This document shows positions 27,015 to 35,384 of a stretch of DNA of 35,671 nucleotides, one piece after another. The DNA comes from Syntrophaceae bacterium UBA7544. Its GTDB lineage: Bacteria; Desulfobacterota; Syntrophia; Syntrophales; Smithellaceae. How positions within the stretch are numbered: position 1 is the first letter of the stretch; the number at the start of each line of letters is the position of its first letter. The stretch is from assembly GCA_002479215.1 (NCBI GenBank), contig DLME01000035.1:1-35671 (forward strand), read 5' to 3'. The notes beneath the pieces were generated by a model, which saw only the letters and a list, made by a program, of their open reading frames with translations, did no database searches and was not told where the DNA came from. Made by a program: the position numbers and the translations under genes.

Positions 27015-27392
27015 TCAATTATTGTCAGATATATAAGTAACTGCCGCGTTTTCGGATTCCCAAACTTTAACCTTGATGACTTTAACGGAAGCCTTTTTTG
27101 CCTCTGATTCCATTTTTTCACTAATATATTTGGCGATATTTTCCGCTGAAGGATTTATACCGGCAAAGGAAGGGAGGGTGTTGAGATACTTATGATCAAT
27201 ATCTTCAAGAATTTCGGCAAGCCATTTTTTTACTACACGAAAGTCGATTAACAATCCGGCTGAATTTAACTTTAGATCCGCCACAGTCAGCTCAACTTTG
27301 AAATTATGGCCGTGTAATTCTTCACATTTACCTCCTATTTCCGCAAGAACATGCGCGGCGGAAAAAGATTTAATTATCGTAACTTCATACAT
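27015..27392 (-). CDS. queD: 6-carboxytetrahydropterin synthase QueD
   Basis: QueD converts dihydroneopterin triphosphate, the product of FolE2 next door, into 6-carboxytetrahydropterin for preQ0 synthesis. The 125-residue protein has the zinc ligands His14 (SAAH) and His27/His29 (LHGH), and the catalytic Cys23 in CEELHGHN. The later DFRVVKKW, DHKYLN and PSAENIAKYI motifs are also typical. Length is normal. It is the first gene of queD-folE2-nadE, with GAGG about ten bases before the ATG. queC and queE are not in this window. Confidence 0.96.
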   Translation of the reverse strand: MYEVTIIKSFSAAHVLAEIGGKCEELHGHNFKVELTVADLKLNSAGLLIDFRVVKKWLAEILEDIDHKYLNTLPSFAGINPSAENIAKYISEKMESEAKKASVKVIKVKVWESENAAVTYISDNN

Positions 27393-27657
27393 CTTAATTT
27401 TTCCTCAAGAATTAATCTATAATTAATACCACATTTTAATGTAAGGAGAAATAACAAAAAACTATGACAGAGATGGAGTTAGGTGAAACAATAATTAAGC
27501 CCGATAGAGAACGTATTAGGATATGGTAAAGAGCCTACTGCTGGTAGCTGTCCTTATTTTGGATTCAGGGATCTCCCTTGGATTTAATGCCATTTATTAA
27601 CTATAAAATAGAATTTTTCCAGTAACTTTTCCGAGAACAGTGAAATCTACATTATTT

Positions 27658-27672
27658 TGGTGAAAATCACCA
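27658..27672. promoter_or_regulatory. Palindrome, candidate enhancer site for a sigma-54 activator
   Basis: TGGTGA and TCACCA form a perfect inverted repeat with a 3-base centre. It lies about 130 bases upstream of the sigma-54-type promoter, the usual distance for a PilR-like activator site. An overlapping GAAAA/TTTTC repeat extends the symmetry to the right. No activator gene is in this window. Confidence 0.45.
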
Positions 27673-27791
27673 GTTTTCGAGTCTGTAGGATTATCAAATT
27701 TACTGCCATGAAGATGTTGAGGAAATGTTTATTCTTGAATTTAAACGCTAATTTCAGGTATTTTTATGGAGAGGAGTATTTTTATGGCATT

Positions 27792-27807
27792 TGGCATATC
27801 AATTGCT
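27792..27807 (+). promoter_or_regulatory. Sigma-54 type (-24/-12) promoter of pilA
   Basis: TGGCATATCAATTGCT has GG at 27793-27794 and GC at 27805-27806 with exactly ten bases between them, matching TGGCAC-N5-TTGCW closely. Transcription would start near 27818, giving a leader of about 150 bases before pilA. Sigma-54 control of pilA by PilS/PilR is known in several proteobacteria. Confidence 0.7.
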
Positions 27808-27968
27808 AGAAAATTAAGTCGTAAACTTAAAGGGGATTTGAAAGAAGCAAAAAAAAATGAGGAGGTGATGGGACAAAATTAACGGGCAGACAAATTTGAT
27901 GAAATAGTTCATTTAATAACAAATAAAACGCAAAAATTAAAATGCTATTATAGAAGGAGGAACGTTAT

Positions 27969-28340
27969 ATGTTAAAGATTTTCCGTAAAAAAGGACAAAA
28001 AGGTTTTACCTTGATAGAATTGATGATCGTTATCGCGATTATCGGTATTTTGGCTGCCATCGCCGTACCTCAGTTCATACAATATAGAATCAGAGGCTGG
28101 AATACTGCGGCCAAAGCGGATACAAAAAATTCTTACACGGCGGCAATGGGTTTCTTCAGTGACAGCCCATCAGGAGTTGCAACCACTACGATATTAACTA
28201 CATATGGATACCGACCAACTAACAATGTAGTAGTTACTATTACTGGAACAACTGCAAACAGCTATGCCGCGAACGGGACGCATACTGCTGGCGGTACCTC
28301 AACTTATTATGTAGATTATAGCGGTAATATTACACCGTAA
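27969..28340 (+). CDS. pilA: Type IV pilin, short form
   Basis: This is the major subunit of a type IV pilus. The 123-residue precursor has a 12-residue basic leader ending in KG, cleaved before [20 protein letters not shown]. Glu5 of the mature protein is the conserved assembly residue. The mature chain is 111 residues, short like the pilins of Geobacter relatives, with a Thr/Gly/Asn-rich second half. It has no cysteine pair, so no disulfide loop. By my count 13 of 111 residues are Phe, Tyr or Trp. A strong ribosome site (AAGGAGG) lies seven bases upstream. A sigma-54-type promoter precedes it and a terminator follows, so it can be expressed alone at high level. Confidence 0.93.
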   Translation: MLKIFRKKGQKGFTLIELMIVIAIIGILAAIAVPQFIQYRIRGWNTAAKADTKNSYTAAMGFFSDSPSGVATTTILTTYGYRPTNNVVVTITGTTANSYAANGTHTAGGTSTYYVDYSGNITP

Positions 28341-28364
28341 GAAGTGAATATTCAATGAAGTACC

Positions 28365-28402
28365 AAAAAGGGGTGGGAGTAGATCTTTCGCCCCTTTTTT
28401 TT
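28365..28402 (+). terminator. Rho-independent terminator after pilA
   Basis: AAAAAGGGGTG pairs with CGCCCCTTTTT, followed by further T's up to 28402. It is 24 bases after the pilA stop and just before the next gene. Partial read-through would make that gene a minor product of the pilA transcript. Confidence 0.88.
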
Positions 28403-28415
28403 AGGCAGAAAAGTC

Positions 28416-30299
28416 ATGAAAATCGGCGATCAAGATTTTAACCTGGAATTTCAAAGAAATTACAAGCTATTACTGCGGTATTTATTTGTTGTCGCTGCTC
28501 TGCTGGTTATATTACTTTTATCTTACAGCAATAGTTTTAATTGCTCCTGGCATTTTGATGATCACATCAACATAGTAAAAAACGTAAATATTCAAATTAA
28601 ACAATTTACCTGGGAAAATGTAAAAAAAATTTTCTATGGTATTGAAGGTATTGAAAATACCGGCAGAATAGCCCGGCCGGTTTCATATTTGAGTTTTGCG
28701 CTTAATTATTATTTTGGCGGATTGAATATTTTTGGCTACCATCTAATTAATTTTCTAATTCATTTTTTTTCTTCATTATTTCTGTTTTTGTTTATAATTA
28801 ATACTCTGCGCTTGCCTTTGCTCAAAGAGCGATATGAAAAGCATGCCTATTCGATTGCGCTTCTGGCTACTGTGTTTTGGGCAATCAATCCAGTTCACGT
28901 AACTTCTATTACCTATATTGTACAGCGCATGACCAGCATGGCTGCCCTCTTTTACATTATGTCTATGTATTTTTACCTTAAATTTCGAACTTCTGGAGAG
29001 AAGTATAAATCCTTTCTTTTTATTCTTTTGTGTTTACTTTTTTCACTTCTGGCGCTCGGCACAAAGGAAAACACGGCCATGCTGCCGGCCAGTATTTTTT
29101 TGTATGATTTGTTTTTAATTCAGGGTTTGACTAAAGGTAATATCAAGAAAAATTTAAAGATAATAATAGTACCGTTAATTATTTTAATTACAGCCGGTTT
29201 ATTATTTTATGATTTTTCCTCGATTTTCAAAGACTATGAATTACGGCCATTTACAATGAAAGAAAGGCTTTTAACCGAGCCGAGAGTCATCCTGTTTTAT
29301 ATTTCTTTGCTTTTTTATCCGCTCACGTCTCGCCTGACATTGATTCACGATATACAAATATCTAAGGGACTATTTGATCCGTGGACGACATTTGCGGCAA
29401 TTATTATTATTCTGATAATAATAATTTTAGCTTTAGTTAAAGCGAGAAGATGGCCTCTGCTTTCCTATTGTGTTTTATTCTTTTTTTTAAATCATGTTAT
29501 CGAAGGTTCATTTCTGCCCTTGGAACTAATATATGAACATAGGAATTATCTGCCGTCTATGTTGATATTTGTTCCGGTAGTTATTTTATTAATTAATAGT
29601 CTGAAGTATTTTTCGCAGCGAAAAATTATGTTTTATTTTTTAGCGGCGGCAGTTTCCTTAATTATCATTATTCAAGGAGTTGCTGTTTACATACAAAATG
29701 ATGTGATGAAAGATGAAATTTCTCTCTGGAGCGACAATGTTGAGAAATCTCCCCGTGTGCACCATTCTCGCCAATGTTTAGCCGTTGCGCTTCTTGTTGC
29801 GGGTCGCTTACCGGAAGCGTTGAAAGAATTAGAAGAGGCGAAAAAATCATACCTTTCGGCAAATATTGCGAAAAGAAGCATAACCTATGGAGCACTAGGA
29901 GAATATTATTATATCACCAGAAATGATAAAAAAGCTTTTGAGTATTTCGATAAATCCATTAAATTATATCCTTCTCATCCGCAAATGCCTCTTAGTTATG
30001 ATCGGATGGCAATCCTTTTAATGTGGAAAGGCCAGCTGGATAAAGCGGAAGAAATGGCGCGCAAGGCTATCTCTCTGCAGCCCTATGTGGCAGAATATTA
30101 TTTAACATACAGCGCAATATTAATTAAAAAGCGACAGCCGAAAGCGGCGATAAAAAACGCGAATAAAGCTTTGATGTTAGATCCTGATTTAACCAATGCA
30201 TACAATTTTATAGCGGATGCCTTTAAATTGGAAAAAAATAAAAAAGCGGAACTTCATTTTCGTAAGCTTGGCGCAGCTAAAAGTTCTAAATGCCCTTAA
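28416..30299 (+). CDS. TMTC-like GT-C glycosyltransferase with C-terminal TPRs, next to pilA
   Basis: The 627-residue protein has about ten membrane helices (about 20-445) followed by roughly five tetratricopeptide repeats (about 450-620). The first outer loop carries an acidic motif (WHFDDHINIVKN), where GT-C enzymes hold the catalytic Asp. A further signature is AINPVHVTSITYIVQRMTSM, matching AVHPLNVESVAWISERKNV of the paralogue at 32582-34354. The layout resembles TMTC O-mannosyltransferases and many bacterial TPR membrane proteins. It starts 76 bases after pilA on the same strand, as pilin glycosyltransferases such as TfpO and TfpW do in other bacteria, so pilin glycosylation is a reasonable inference. 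The donor sugar is unknown. The ribosome site is weak. Confidence 0.8.
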   Translation: MKIGDQDFNLEFQRNYKLLLRYLFVVAALLVILLLSYSNSFNCSWHFDDHINIVKNVNIQIKQFTWENVKKIFYGIEGIENTGRIARPVSYLSFALNYYFGGLNIFGYHLINFLIHFFSSLFLFLFIINTLRLPLLKERYEKHAYSIALLATVFWAINPVHVTSITYIVQRMTSMAALFYIMSMYFYLKFRTSGEKYKSFLFILLCLLFSLLALGTKENTAMLPASIFLYDLFLIQGLTKGNIKKNLKIIIVPLIILITAGLLFYDFSSIFKDYELRPFTMKERLLTEPRVILFYISLLFYPLTSRLTLIHDIQISKGLFDPWTTFAAIIIILIIIILALVKARRWPLLSYCVLFFFLNHVIEGSFLPLELIYEHRNYLPSMLIFVPVVILLINSLKYFSQRKIMFYFLAAAVSLIIIIQGVAVYIQNDVMKDEISLWSDNVEKSPRVHHSRQCLAVALLVAGRLPEALKELEEAKKSYLSANIAKRSITYGALGEYYYITRNDKKAFEYFDKSIKLYPSHPQMPLSYDRMAILLMWKGQLDKAEEMARKAISLQPYVAEYYLTYSAILIKKRQPKAAIKNANKALMLDPDLTNAYNFIADAFKLEKNKKAELHFRKLGAAKSSKCP

Positions 30300-30390
30300 A
30301 ATGAAATTAGAGTGCAACATTAAAGGTATGGAGAACAACTCATGGAAGTTTGGTGGTTGGTGGTGTTAAGGCATTTAATTGGTCGATTAT

Positions 30391-30495
30391 TCATTTTATC
30401 TTCATTTCAAAGAGTGTGAATTCCGCTTCAATTATCAGAATCAAAATATTTGCCAGCTTATTCTAAAAATGTTGAGAAAATATACCCTCAGTTAG
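30391..30495 (+). mobile_element. IS1595-family (ISXO2-like) transposase remnant, C-terminal end
   Basis: The frame reads SFYLHFKECEFRFNYQN and ends at TAG 30493-30495. It matches the C-terminal FYLHLKECEFRFNYR of IS1595 transposases as I know them. Nothing of the catalytic domain remains upstream. Bases 30401-30457 are about 84% identical (48 of 57 by hand count) to 35229-35285 in the second remnant, in the same orientation. The rest of the gap between 30300 and 30514 shows no gene. Confidence 0.7.
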
Positions 30496-30514
30496 TCTAA
30501 ACCATAAGATAATA

Positions 30515-32491
30515 TTACAACACAAAATAGGTGAAGTAAGATCCAATAGCCCAACAAAAAATAATACCATAAATTATCGCTCTGATCGCACGATTATTAA
30601 TCATCCCTCTGAAACCTTCTACGCATAAAATCGCAATACATGGAGTAAGCCCAAGAGCAAAAGTAGCTTTCGCTGCACTGAGAATTGGACATGTAAGAAA
30701 AAAATAAAATATAGCCCCAATGAAAACAAAAACGCATGATAATGCAAAAAGAATTCCTCGTTTTAGAGATTGTACTGGTCTTAACAATACAGTTACTATA
30801 CCGATAAGAATTGAGATAGAAAGAAAAAGAGAAAGCCATGCGCTGGAAAGCATAAGATCATAATTCCATGGTGGCCAGTAAAATGCACTGAGAAACCCAT
30901 CCATCCATAAAGTTGAATAAAGTGAATCCCAAAACCCTGCAACAGAACAATAAATCGGGTAGTATAAGGAAATACCGAATGAAAATATTTGTTCCAATGT
31001 TCTATATCCGGGATCTTGCCACCAAGAAATATTGCTCGATATAAACACAATGAATTTTCCTATTGTGAACCAGTTCCGTAGGAAATACCAACCGCACACA
31101 ATAAAAGCTATGCCAAATAGCCAGAGCATTCTTTTTAAAATTTGTTGGTTTATTTTCTTCTTCGGATCACCATTTCCTAAATACAAATTCAAAGGAATAA
31201 AAACCCCCAACGGCAATATTAAAAGAAGAGCAGTAATTTTTGTAATAATAGCAAGGCCAAGCGAAATTCCAGTTATTAGGCAAATGCGGAGTGTAGGTAA
31301 GTGAGTAGGTTTCAATATTTGGATAGTGAAATAAATAGTAGTGCTTATAAAAAAAGCTGCCAGAGGCTCGTTCCCTACAACTTGAGACATATAAAGGTTC
31401 ATGGGTAAAAATCCACCAATTAATGTTCCAAGAATTTGAAGATCTAAACTATCTGGATAAATTAGTTTCATTGTGCGGTAGCAGATTTCTACCTGCGCTA
31501 TTCCGCAAAATAAAGGAATAACACGAAGAAGAATCAGTGAATCGTTTTGCGGTAAAAAAAGCAGTAAGACTTTGTATAATATTGCCGCTATTATGTAGAA
31601 TAATGGAGCATGAAACATCTCCCATCCTTCAGAAGCTAAAGGCAATCGTAAATTTGATTCTATATAGCGTATATATTCCAAGTGTTCATGAATATCCATG
31701 CCAGTATTTATAGGAATTTTCCCAATATTGTTTATTGCTAGAAATAGCATAGCAAACAAAAAAATCCATCTAACTCTTGAGGGAATAAATAGTATGGACA
31801 ATTGTTTCAATATTGTCACATGTTGCTCTTTATAAAAGTAAGTGATTATGAAAAATAGCATAAAAATTGGTATAAAAAATAACAGCTGTGAGAGGAATGC
31901 CCTGTCTGCTCTCATGAAGTGATATGTAATGGGATGAAATATTGTTTGATTGACGGGTAATGCGGCTGTCCATGTTTTATTGTCATTGCTGGCTAACCAA
32001 TGTTCCCCGGTATATAAACCAATCGATTTTGAGTAGACTAAAAGTGCCGGGTGAGAATTTTGGCTGAAAACCATTATTTTAAGTTCATGCCTTCCGGTAT
32101 TGAACCCAAAGTTAATATTAAATCTATATTCATTCCTCCATTTTGAAGGATTGGAGTCTGTCATGAATATTTTTTTGCCGTCAACATATATTTCAGCGTA
32201 TTTCATTGCCTGAATTGCGAGGATTACATCATCAGAAGACTTTTTTGCATTGAAATGCGTTAAAAATATTGTTTTATACTGTTGTTTTGGTCTTATCTTC
32301 AATATTGTCGGTTCACGTAATCTTATCCACTGGGCATTCTCTGCGGGAATGAGTAAAGGTATATTAGGATTGGTCGTAATCTCATAATAGCCAAATATAA
32401 AAAAACCTAATATAATGGAGGTGCTTCCAATTAACAGCCATGTATTTTTTTTAAACAAAGAACCCTTGAAAAAAGACAATATATAATTCAT
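30515..32491 (-). CDS. GT-C family membrane glycosyltransferase (ArnT/PMT-like) with an outer N-terminal domain
   Basis: The 658-residue protein starts with one membrane helix (about 17-36) and a soluble, beta-rich extracytoplasmic segment (about 45-205). A multi-span region of about eleven helices follows. The first loop of that region has GMDIHEHLEYIRYIES, where an Asp and His pair fits the GT-C catalytic site, followed by FHAPLFYIIAA and a GNEPLAAFF stretch. GT-C enzymes use lipid-phosphate sugars outside the inner membrane. The extra N-terminal part could bind carbohydrate or position the acceptor. It is A/T-rich, unlike the housekeeping genes. It is followed downstream on its strand by an IS1595 remnant. 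The acceptor and the sugar are not known. Confidence 0.75.
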   Translation of the reverse strand: MNYILSFFKGSLFKKNTWLLIGSTSIILGFFIFGYYEITTNPNIPLLIPAENAQWIRLREPTILKIRPKQQYKTIFLTHFNAKKSSDDVILAIQAMKYAEIYVDGKKIFMTDSNPSKWRNEYRFNINFGFNTGRHELKIMVFSQNSHPALLVYSKSIGLYTGEHWLASNDNKTWTAALPVNQTIFHPITYHFMRADRAFLSQLLFFIPIFMLFFIITYFYKEQHVTILKQLSILFIPSRVRWIFLFAMLFLAINNIGKIPINTGMDIHEHLEYIRYIESNLRLPLASEGWEMFHAPLFYIIAAILYKVLLLFLPQNDSLILLRVIPLFCGIAQVEICYRTMKLIYPDSLDLQILGTLIGGFLPMNLYMSQVVGNEPLAAFFISTTIYFTIQILKPTHLPTLRICLITGISLGLAIITKITALLLILPLGVFIPLNLYLGNGDPKKKINQQILKRMLWLFGIAFIVCGWYFLRNWFTIGKFIVFISSNISWWQDPGYRTLEQIFSFGISLYYPIYCSVAGFWDSLYSTLWMDGFLSAFYWPPWNYDLMLSSAWLSLFLSISILIGIVTVLLRPVQSLKRGILFALSCVFVFIGAIFYFFLTCPILSAAKATFALGLTPCIAILCVEGFRGMINNRAIRAIIYGIIFCWAIGSYFTYFVL

Positions 32492-32581
32492 TTTGTTTCC
32501 TCTTTAGTAATTTTAAAATAAAAAAAGGATACTCATTATCCCCCACATAGAAGCATAACAGGGATTAACGTAAAATTGATC

Positions 32582-34354
32582 TTATTGATAGTTGCTTTCT
32601 TCAATTTGCTTTTGAATGTGTAATGTTTTGGATAGATTTTCTTTTGCATATTTATGGTCTGGGTCTATACGGATCGCATCAAGAAACCTGAGAATCGCTT
32701 CGCTATAATTGCCTTTCATTGATAATGCGATGCCCATGTTGTTATAAGCTTTGGCATTGTTTGGTCTATATTTAATAGCTTCTTGGAATTGGTTAATAGA
32801 TTCATCATACTTTTTTTGGAGCAAATAGATAATGCCCAGATTATTATGGGTTTCCGAATATGCCGGATTGATCGTAATAGCCTGAAGAAAATGGACTTTA
32901 GCTTCTTCGTATTGTCCTCTATCCATATATACTTTTCCAATACCAGAGTGTGCCATATAATTATCTTTTGTCACCTCCATCGCATGCATAAAAAGGACCT
33001 CACTATTTTCCCAATATTTGATCTGGTGCCATGACAATGCTGACAAAGTTAGAATGATAGTTATAGATGACACATAAATGTAATTCTTACTTCGATAAAA
33101 GGCGCGCTTCAGTAAAGCAGTTCCACCCCACACAATTATTATAAATAATCCGATTAATGGTATATAAGCATAGCGATCTGCCATTGCTTGATACCCGACC
33201 TGCACAAGACCAACAGCAGGAAGAAGAACTATTAGATACCAAAACCAACCTACCAATAAATAGCGATAACGTCTTGCATATATAATACTTATGGCGGTCA
33301 TCCCGGTAATAAAAATGACAGCGCCAATCACTTGCCATAAAAGAAAAGTTTTAGAATAGGGATAAAAACAGGTCAGATTAAAGGGATAAACCATTTTTAT
33401 TATGTATTTGGCATAAGAAATAATGGCGTTAACGAAACGACCTTCCCAGGCAAATATATCAATTGATTTTATGGCTCCCCCCTGTTTAGCTGCATATAAA
33501 GTAATAATGCTTGATACTGCAGATAACAGAAAAAGAGGAGTTTTTTCCAAAAGAAAATACATTCTATTTGGCTTGCTTTTTTGCAGTTTACATAATTGAA
33601 GCTTTTTGCCTAAGATATTTTGTAATGAATATTTATGTGCCCGAGATTTCTGAAAAGATGATTCTGATATTGGTTGATTTGAATTCAAAACGGTTATATT
33701 TGCCATCCTTTGCAGCGGCCAGTAATCCAAAAGCAGAAAAGTTAAAGGCAGAGCTACAAGAATAGGCTTAACCATTAATCCTGCAACAAAAAGGGAAATC
33801 ATTAAACAATATCTGCAAAGAGTTTGGGTTTTTACATAATAAGAGTACGCTCCCGTAGCCGATATCCAAAATAATGCGCTTAGGACATTCTTCCGTTCAG
33901 AAATCCATGCAACTGATTCTACATTTAATGGATGCACTGCAAATAACAATGCAACTAAAGCGCTTTTTGCAGTTTCTTTAGTGATCCATTTGAGTAATAG
34001 AAATAGAAGTATTGCATTGACCAAATGAATAAAAACATTTGTCAGGTGATATCCACCGGCTTTTATACCAAATAGTTTGTAATCCAAAATCAGCGAAATC
34101 CAAGTTAATGGATGCCAGTTAGCGGCATATGTCGTTTTAAATACAGCTATAATATTTTCTAAAGTAAATCCTTTAGATATAAACGGATTATCAAAGACAT
34201 AAACACTATCATCAAGATCAACAAACTTATAATCGTGAACTTGCCAGTAGAGCGTGATGGTTATTGTTACTAACAAAAGGCAAAAAAATAAAACTTTATA
34301 GAAACTCTTTTTTTTATTTATTATTGTTCGAATTATTTTATTAAGATTTATCAT
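32582..34354 (-). CDS. TMTC-like GT-C membrane protein with TPRs
   Basis: This 590-residue protein is a paralogue of the pilA-adjacent protein. About ten helices (20-450) are followed by four TPRs (about 455-585; for example THNNLGIIYLLQKKYDESI and AKAYNNMGIALSMKGNYSEA). The first outer loop has FVDLDDSVYVFDNPFI, then HPLTWISLILDYKLFG, and the typical AVHPLNVESVAWISERKNV. These residues fit a GT-C catalytic loop. A poorly conserved insertion (about 215-265) is rich in Ser, Gln and Lys. It lies 90 bases upstream of the GT-C gene on the same strand, so the two are likely co-transcribed. The start has no strong ribosome site. The family is often annotated only as TPR protein. Confidence 0.8.
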   Translation of the reverse strand: MINLNKIIRTIINKKKSFYKVLFFCLLLVTITITLYWQVHDYKFVDLDDSVYVFDNPFISKGFTLENIIAVFKTTYAANWHPLTWISLILDYKLFGIKAGGYHLTNVFIHLVNAILLFLLLKWITKETAKSALVALLFAVHPLNVESVAWISERKNVLSALFWISATGAYSYYVKTQTLCRYCLMISLFVAGLMVKPILVALPLTFLLLDYWPLQRMANITVLNSNQPISESSFQKSRAHKYSLQNILGKKLQLCKLQKSKPNRMYFLLEKTPLFLLSAVSSIITLYAAKQGGAIKSIDIFAWEGRFVNAIISYAKYIIKMVYPFNLTCFYPYSKTFLLWQVIGAVIFITGMTAISIIYARRYRYLLVGWFWYLIVLLPAVGLVQVGYQAMADRYAYIPLIGLFIIIVWGGTALLKRAFYRSKNYIYVSSITIILTLSALSWHQIKYWENSEVLFMHAMEVTKDNYMAHSGIGKVYMDRGQYEEAKVHFLQAITINPAYSETHNNLGIIYLLQKKYDESINQFQEAIKYRPNNAKAYNNMGIALSMKGNYSEAILRFLDAIRIDPDHKYAKENLSKTLHIQKQIEESNYQ

Positions 34355-34402
34355 AGTTTACATTAATTTATCGCTCATTAATCTGGGTTAATTATTAATC
34401 GT

Positions 34403-34430
34403 TTAATAAAACTGCGTAACACTAAATCAA
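34403..34430 (-). promoter_or_regulatory. Possible promoter of the TPR/GT-C gene pair
   Basis: On the minus strand TTGATT (34425-34430), a 16-base spacer and TATTAA (34403-34408) lie about 50 bases upstream of the start at 34354. It is a moderate match in A/T-rich DNA. Confidence 0.38.
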
Positions 34431-34454
34431 AAATTACCTTTAGAGATAATAATA

Positions 34455-34486
34455 AGTGGTCGTATCATCACGATTTTCTGACCACT
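34455..34486. repeat. Perfect 7-base inverted repeat
   Basis: AGTGGTC (34455-34461) and GACCACT (34480-34486) are separated by 18 bases, just upstream of the possible promoter for the TPR gene. It could be an operator, a transposon end or a hairpin; no T-run follows on either strand. Confidence 0.45.
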
Positions 34487-34940
34487 GAGAGAGGCTTATT
34501 AAATATATTGAAAAAATAAATAGAGTCAAGAAAAATAGGCAAAGAAAAGGTTTTAATTTATCGAAAATTGAAGCGTAAGAGTCTCAGGAGATTAATCCTA
34601 TAAAGGCCAAAAAACTCTTAAAGATATTAGTTAATTTAAATATTGCCATATAAATAGTATATGTAGTATTCAGCGAACAATTAAATGAAATTATTAGCAG
34701 GATCAAGATACATAAGGTGAGTGATAGCCAAATTATTTGACAATTTTGATAAAAACAATGCTTTTTTAAAAAGATATCTCCAGAAGAGATAAAATTTCGG
34801 AAAAGAATTTTAGATAAAAGTGTAATGGGCTAGACTAGTTTAGCAGCATTAAGTATGCTACAAAAGTTAGCCATTACTATAACTAATAAGCGCATAAAAC
34901 GTTCAAAAATTTCTGCGGCCAAATTTATATAGTTAGTGAG

Positions 34941-35302
34941 GTATTTTTCTGCGATGGCATGGTTCACGCGAAAATCGTGCCCGATTGCGTCCGGAAGACC
35001 TTGCAGGCCATTATCCGCGGCAAAGTGAAGCCGGAAAGCGTTATTCATTCCGACTCCTGGCGTGGTTACAATGGCCTAGTTGACTTGGGATACAAAAAGC
35101 ATTATCATGTTCATCATAGAAAGAATGAGTTTACCAATGGAAAGAAACATATTAATGACATTGAGTCATTCTGATCCTATGCAAAAAGGAAACTTATGAA
35201 GTTTCACGGCATCTCTCAACCTTTAATTTTCATTTCAAAGAATGTGAATTACGATTCAATTATCGGAACAGAAATATTTACCAACCAGTCTTTCATCAGT
35301 AA
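34941..35302 (+). pseudogene. IS1595-family (ISXO2-like) transposase, degenerate
   Basis: The frame from about 34941 reads VHAKIVPDCVRKTLQAIIRG, then SVIHSDSWRGYNGL and GYKKHYHVHHRKNEF, then HINDIESF, the catalytic part of an IS1595 DDE-type transposase. TGA at 35172-35174 replaces the Trp expected after IESF. The reading continues as SYAKRKLMKFHGIS, then a frameshift near 35216 leads to TFNFHFKECELRFNYRN and a stop at 35300-35302. The N-terminal zinc-ribbon part is missing. It is an inactive remnant. No intact terminal inverted repeats were found. Confidence 0.85.
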
Positions 35303-35384
35303 CTTTATTTAAGCTATTTGCAATATTAAACAGTATTCAAAGAATAAACTGGAAGGCCTATTATATAGAAATGATTACAATATT

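Larger units (their letters stand above)
27393..27968. other. Intergenic region between queD and pilA
   Basis: This stretch of 576 bases holds no convincing gene. It contains the palindrome at 27658-27672 and the sigma-54-type promoter at 27792-27807, both listed separately. Short frames at 27464 (21 codons) and 27784 (32 codons) are open but not family-like. The rest is A/T-rich with no recognisable content. Confidence 0.6.
34355..34940. other. A/T-rich gene-free stretch upstream of the TPR gene
   Basis: No gene is seen in these 586 bases. They hold a possible promoter (34403-34430) and one inverted repeat (34455-34486), listed separately. The rest is very A/T-rich with frequent stops in all frames and may be decayed mobile-element DNA, given the transposase remnant that follows. 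Confidence 0.5.

Noticed and set aside
26990..27121. A 44-codon N-terminal extension of folE2.
   Set aside because: It overlaps queD in another frame and has no family sequence; homologues begin at the Met encoded at 26989.
27464..27529. A 21-codon frame after queD.
   Set aside because: The ribosome site is too far from the ATG, the product is very short and no family signal is seen.
27784..27882. A 32-codon frame with a good-looking ribosome site upstream of pilA.
   Set aside because: The sigma-54-type promoter (27792-27807) lies inside it, so the pilA transcript would begin within the frame. The Lys-rich product matches nothing, and the AAGGAGG nearest pilA explains translation there.
34830..35048. 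A 72-codon minus-strand frame across the transposase remnant.
   Set aside because: It is the antisense shadow of the IS1595 transposase sequence, which has clear family motifs on the plus strand.
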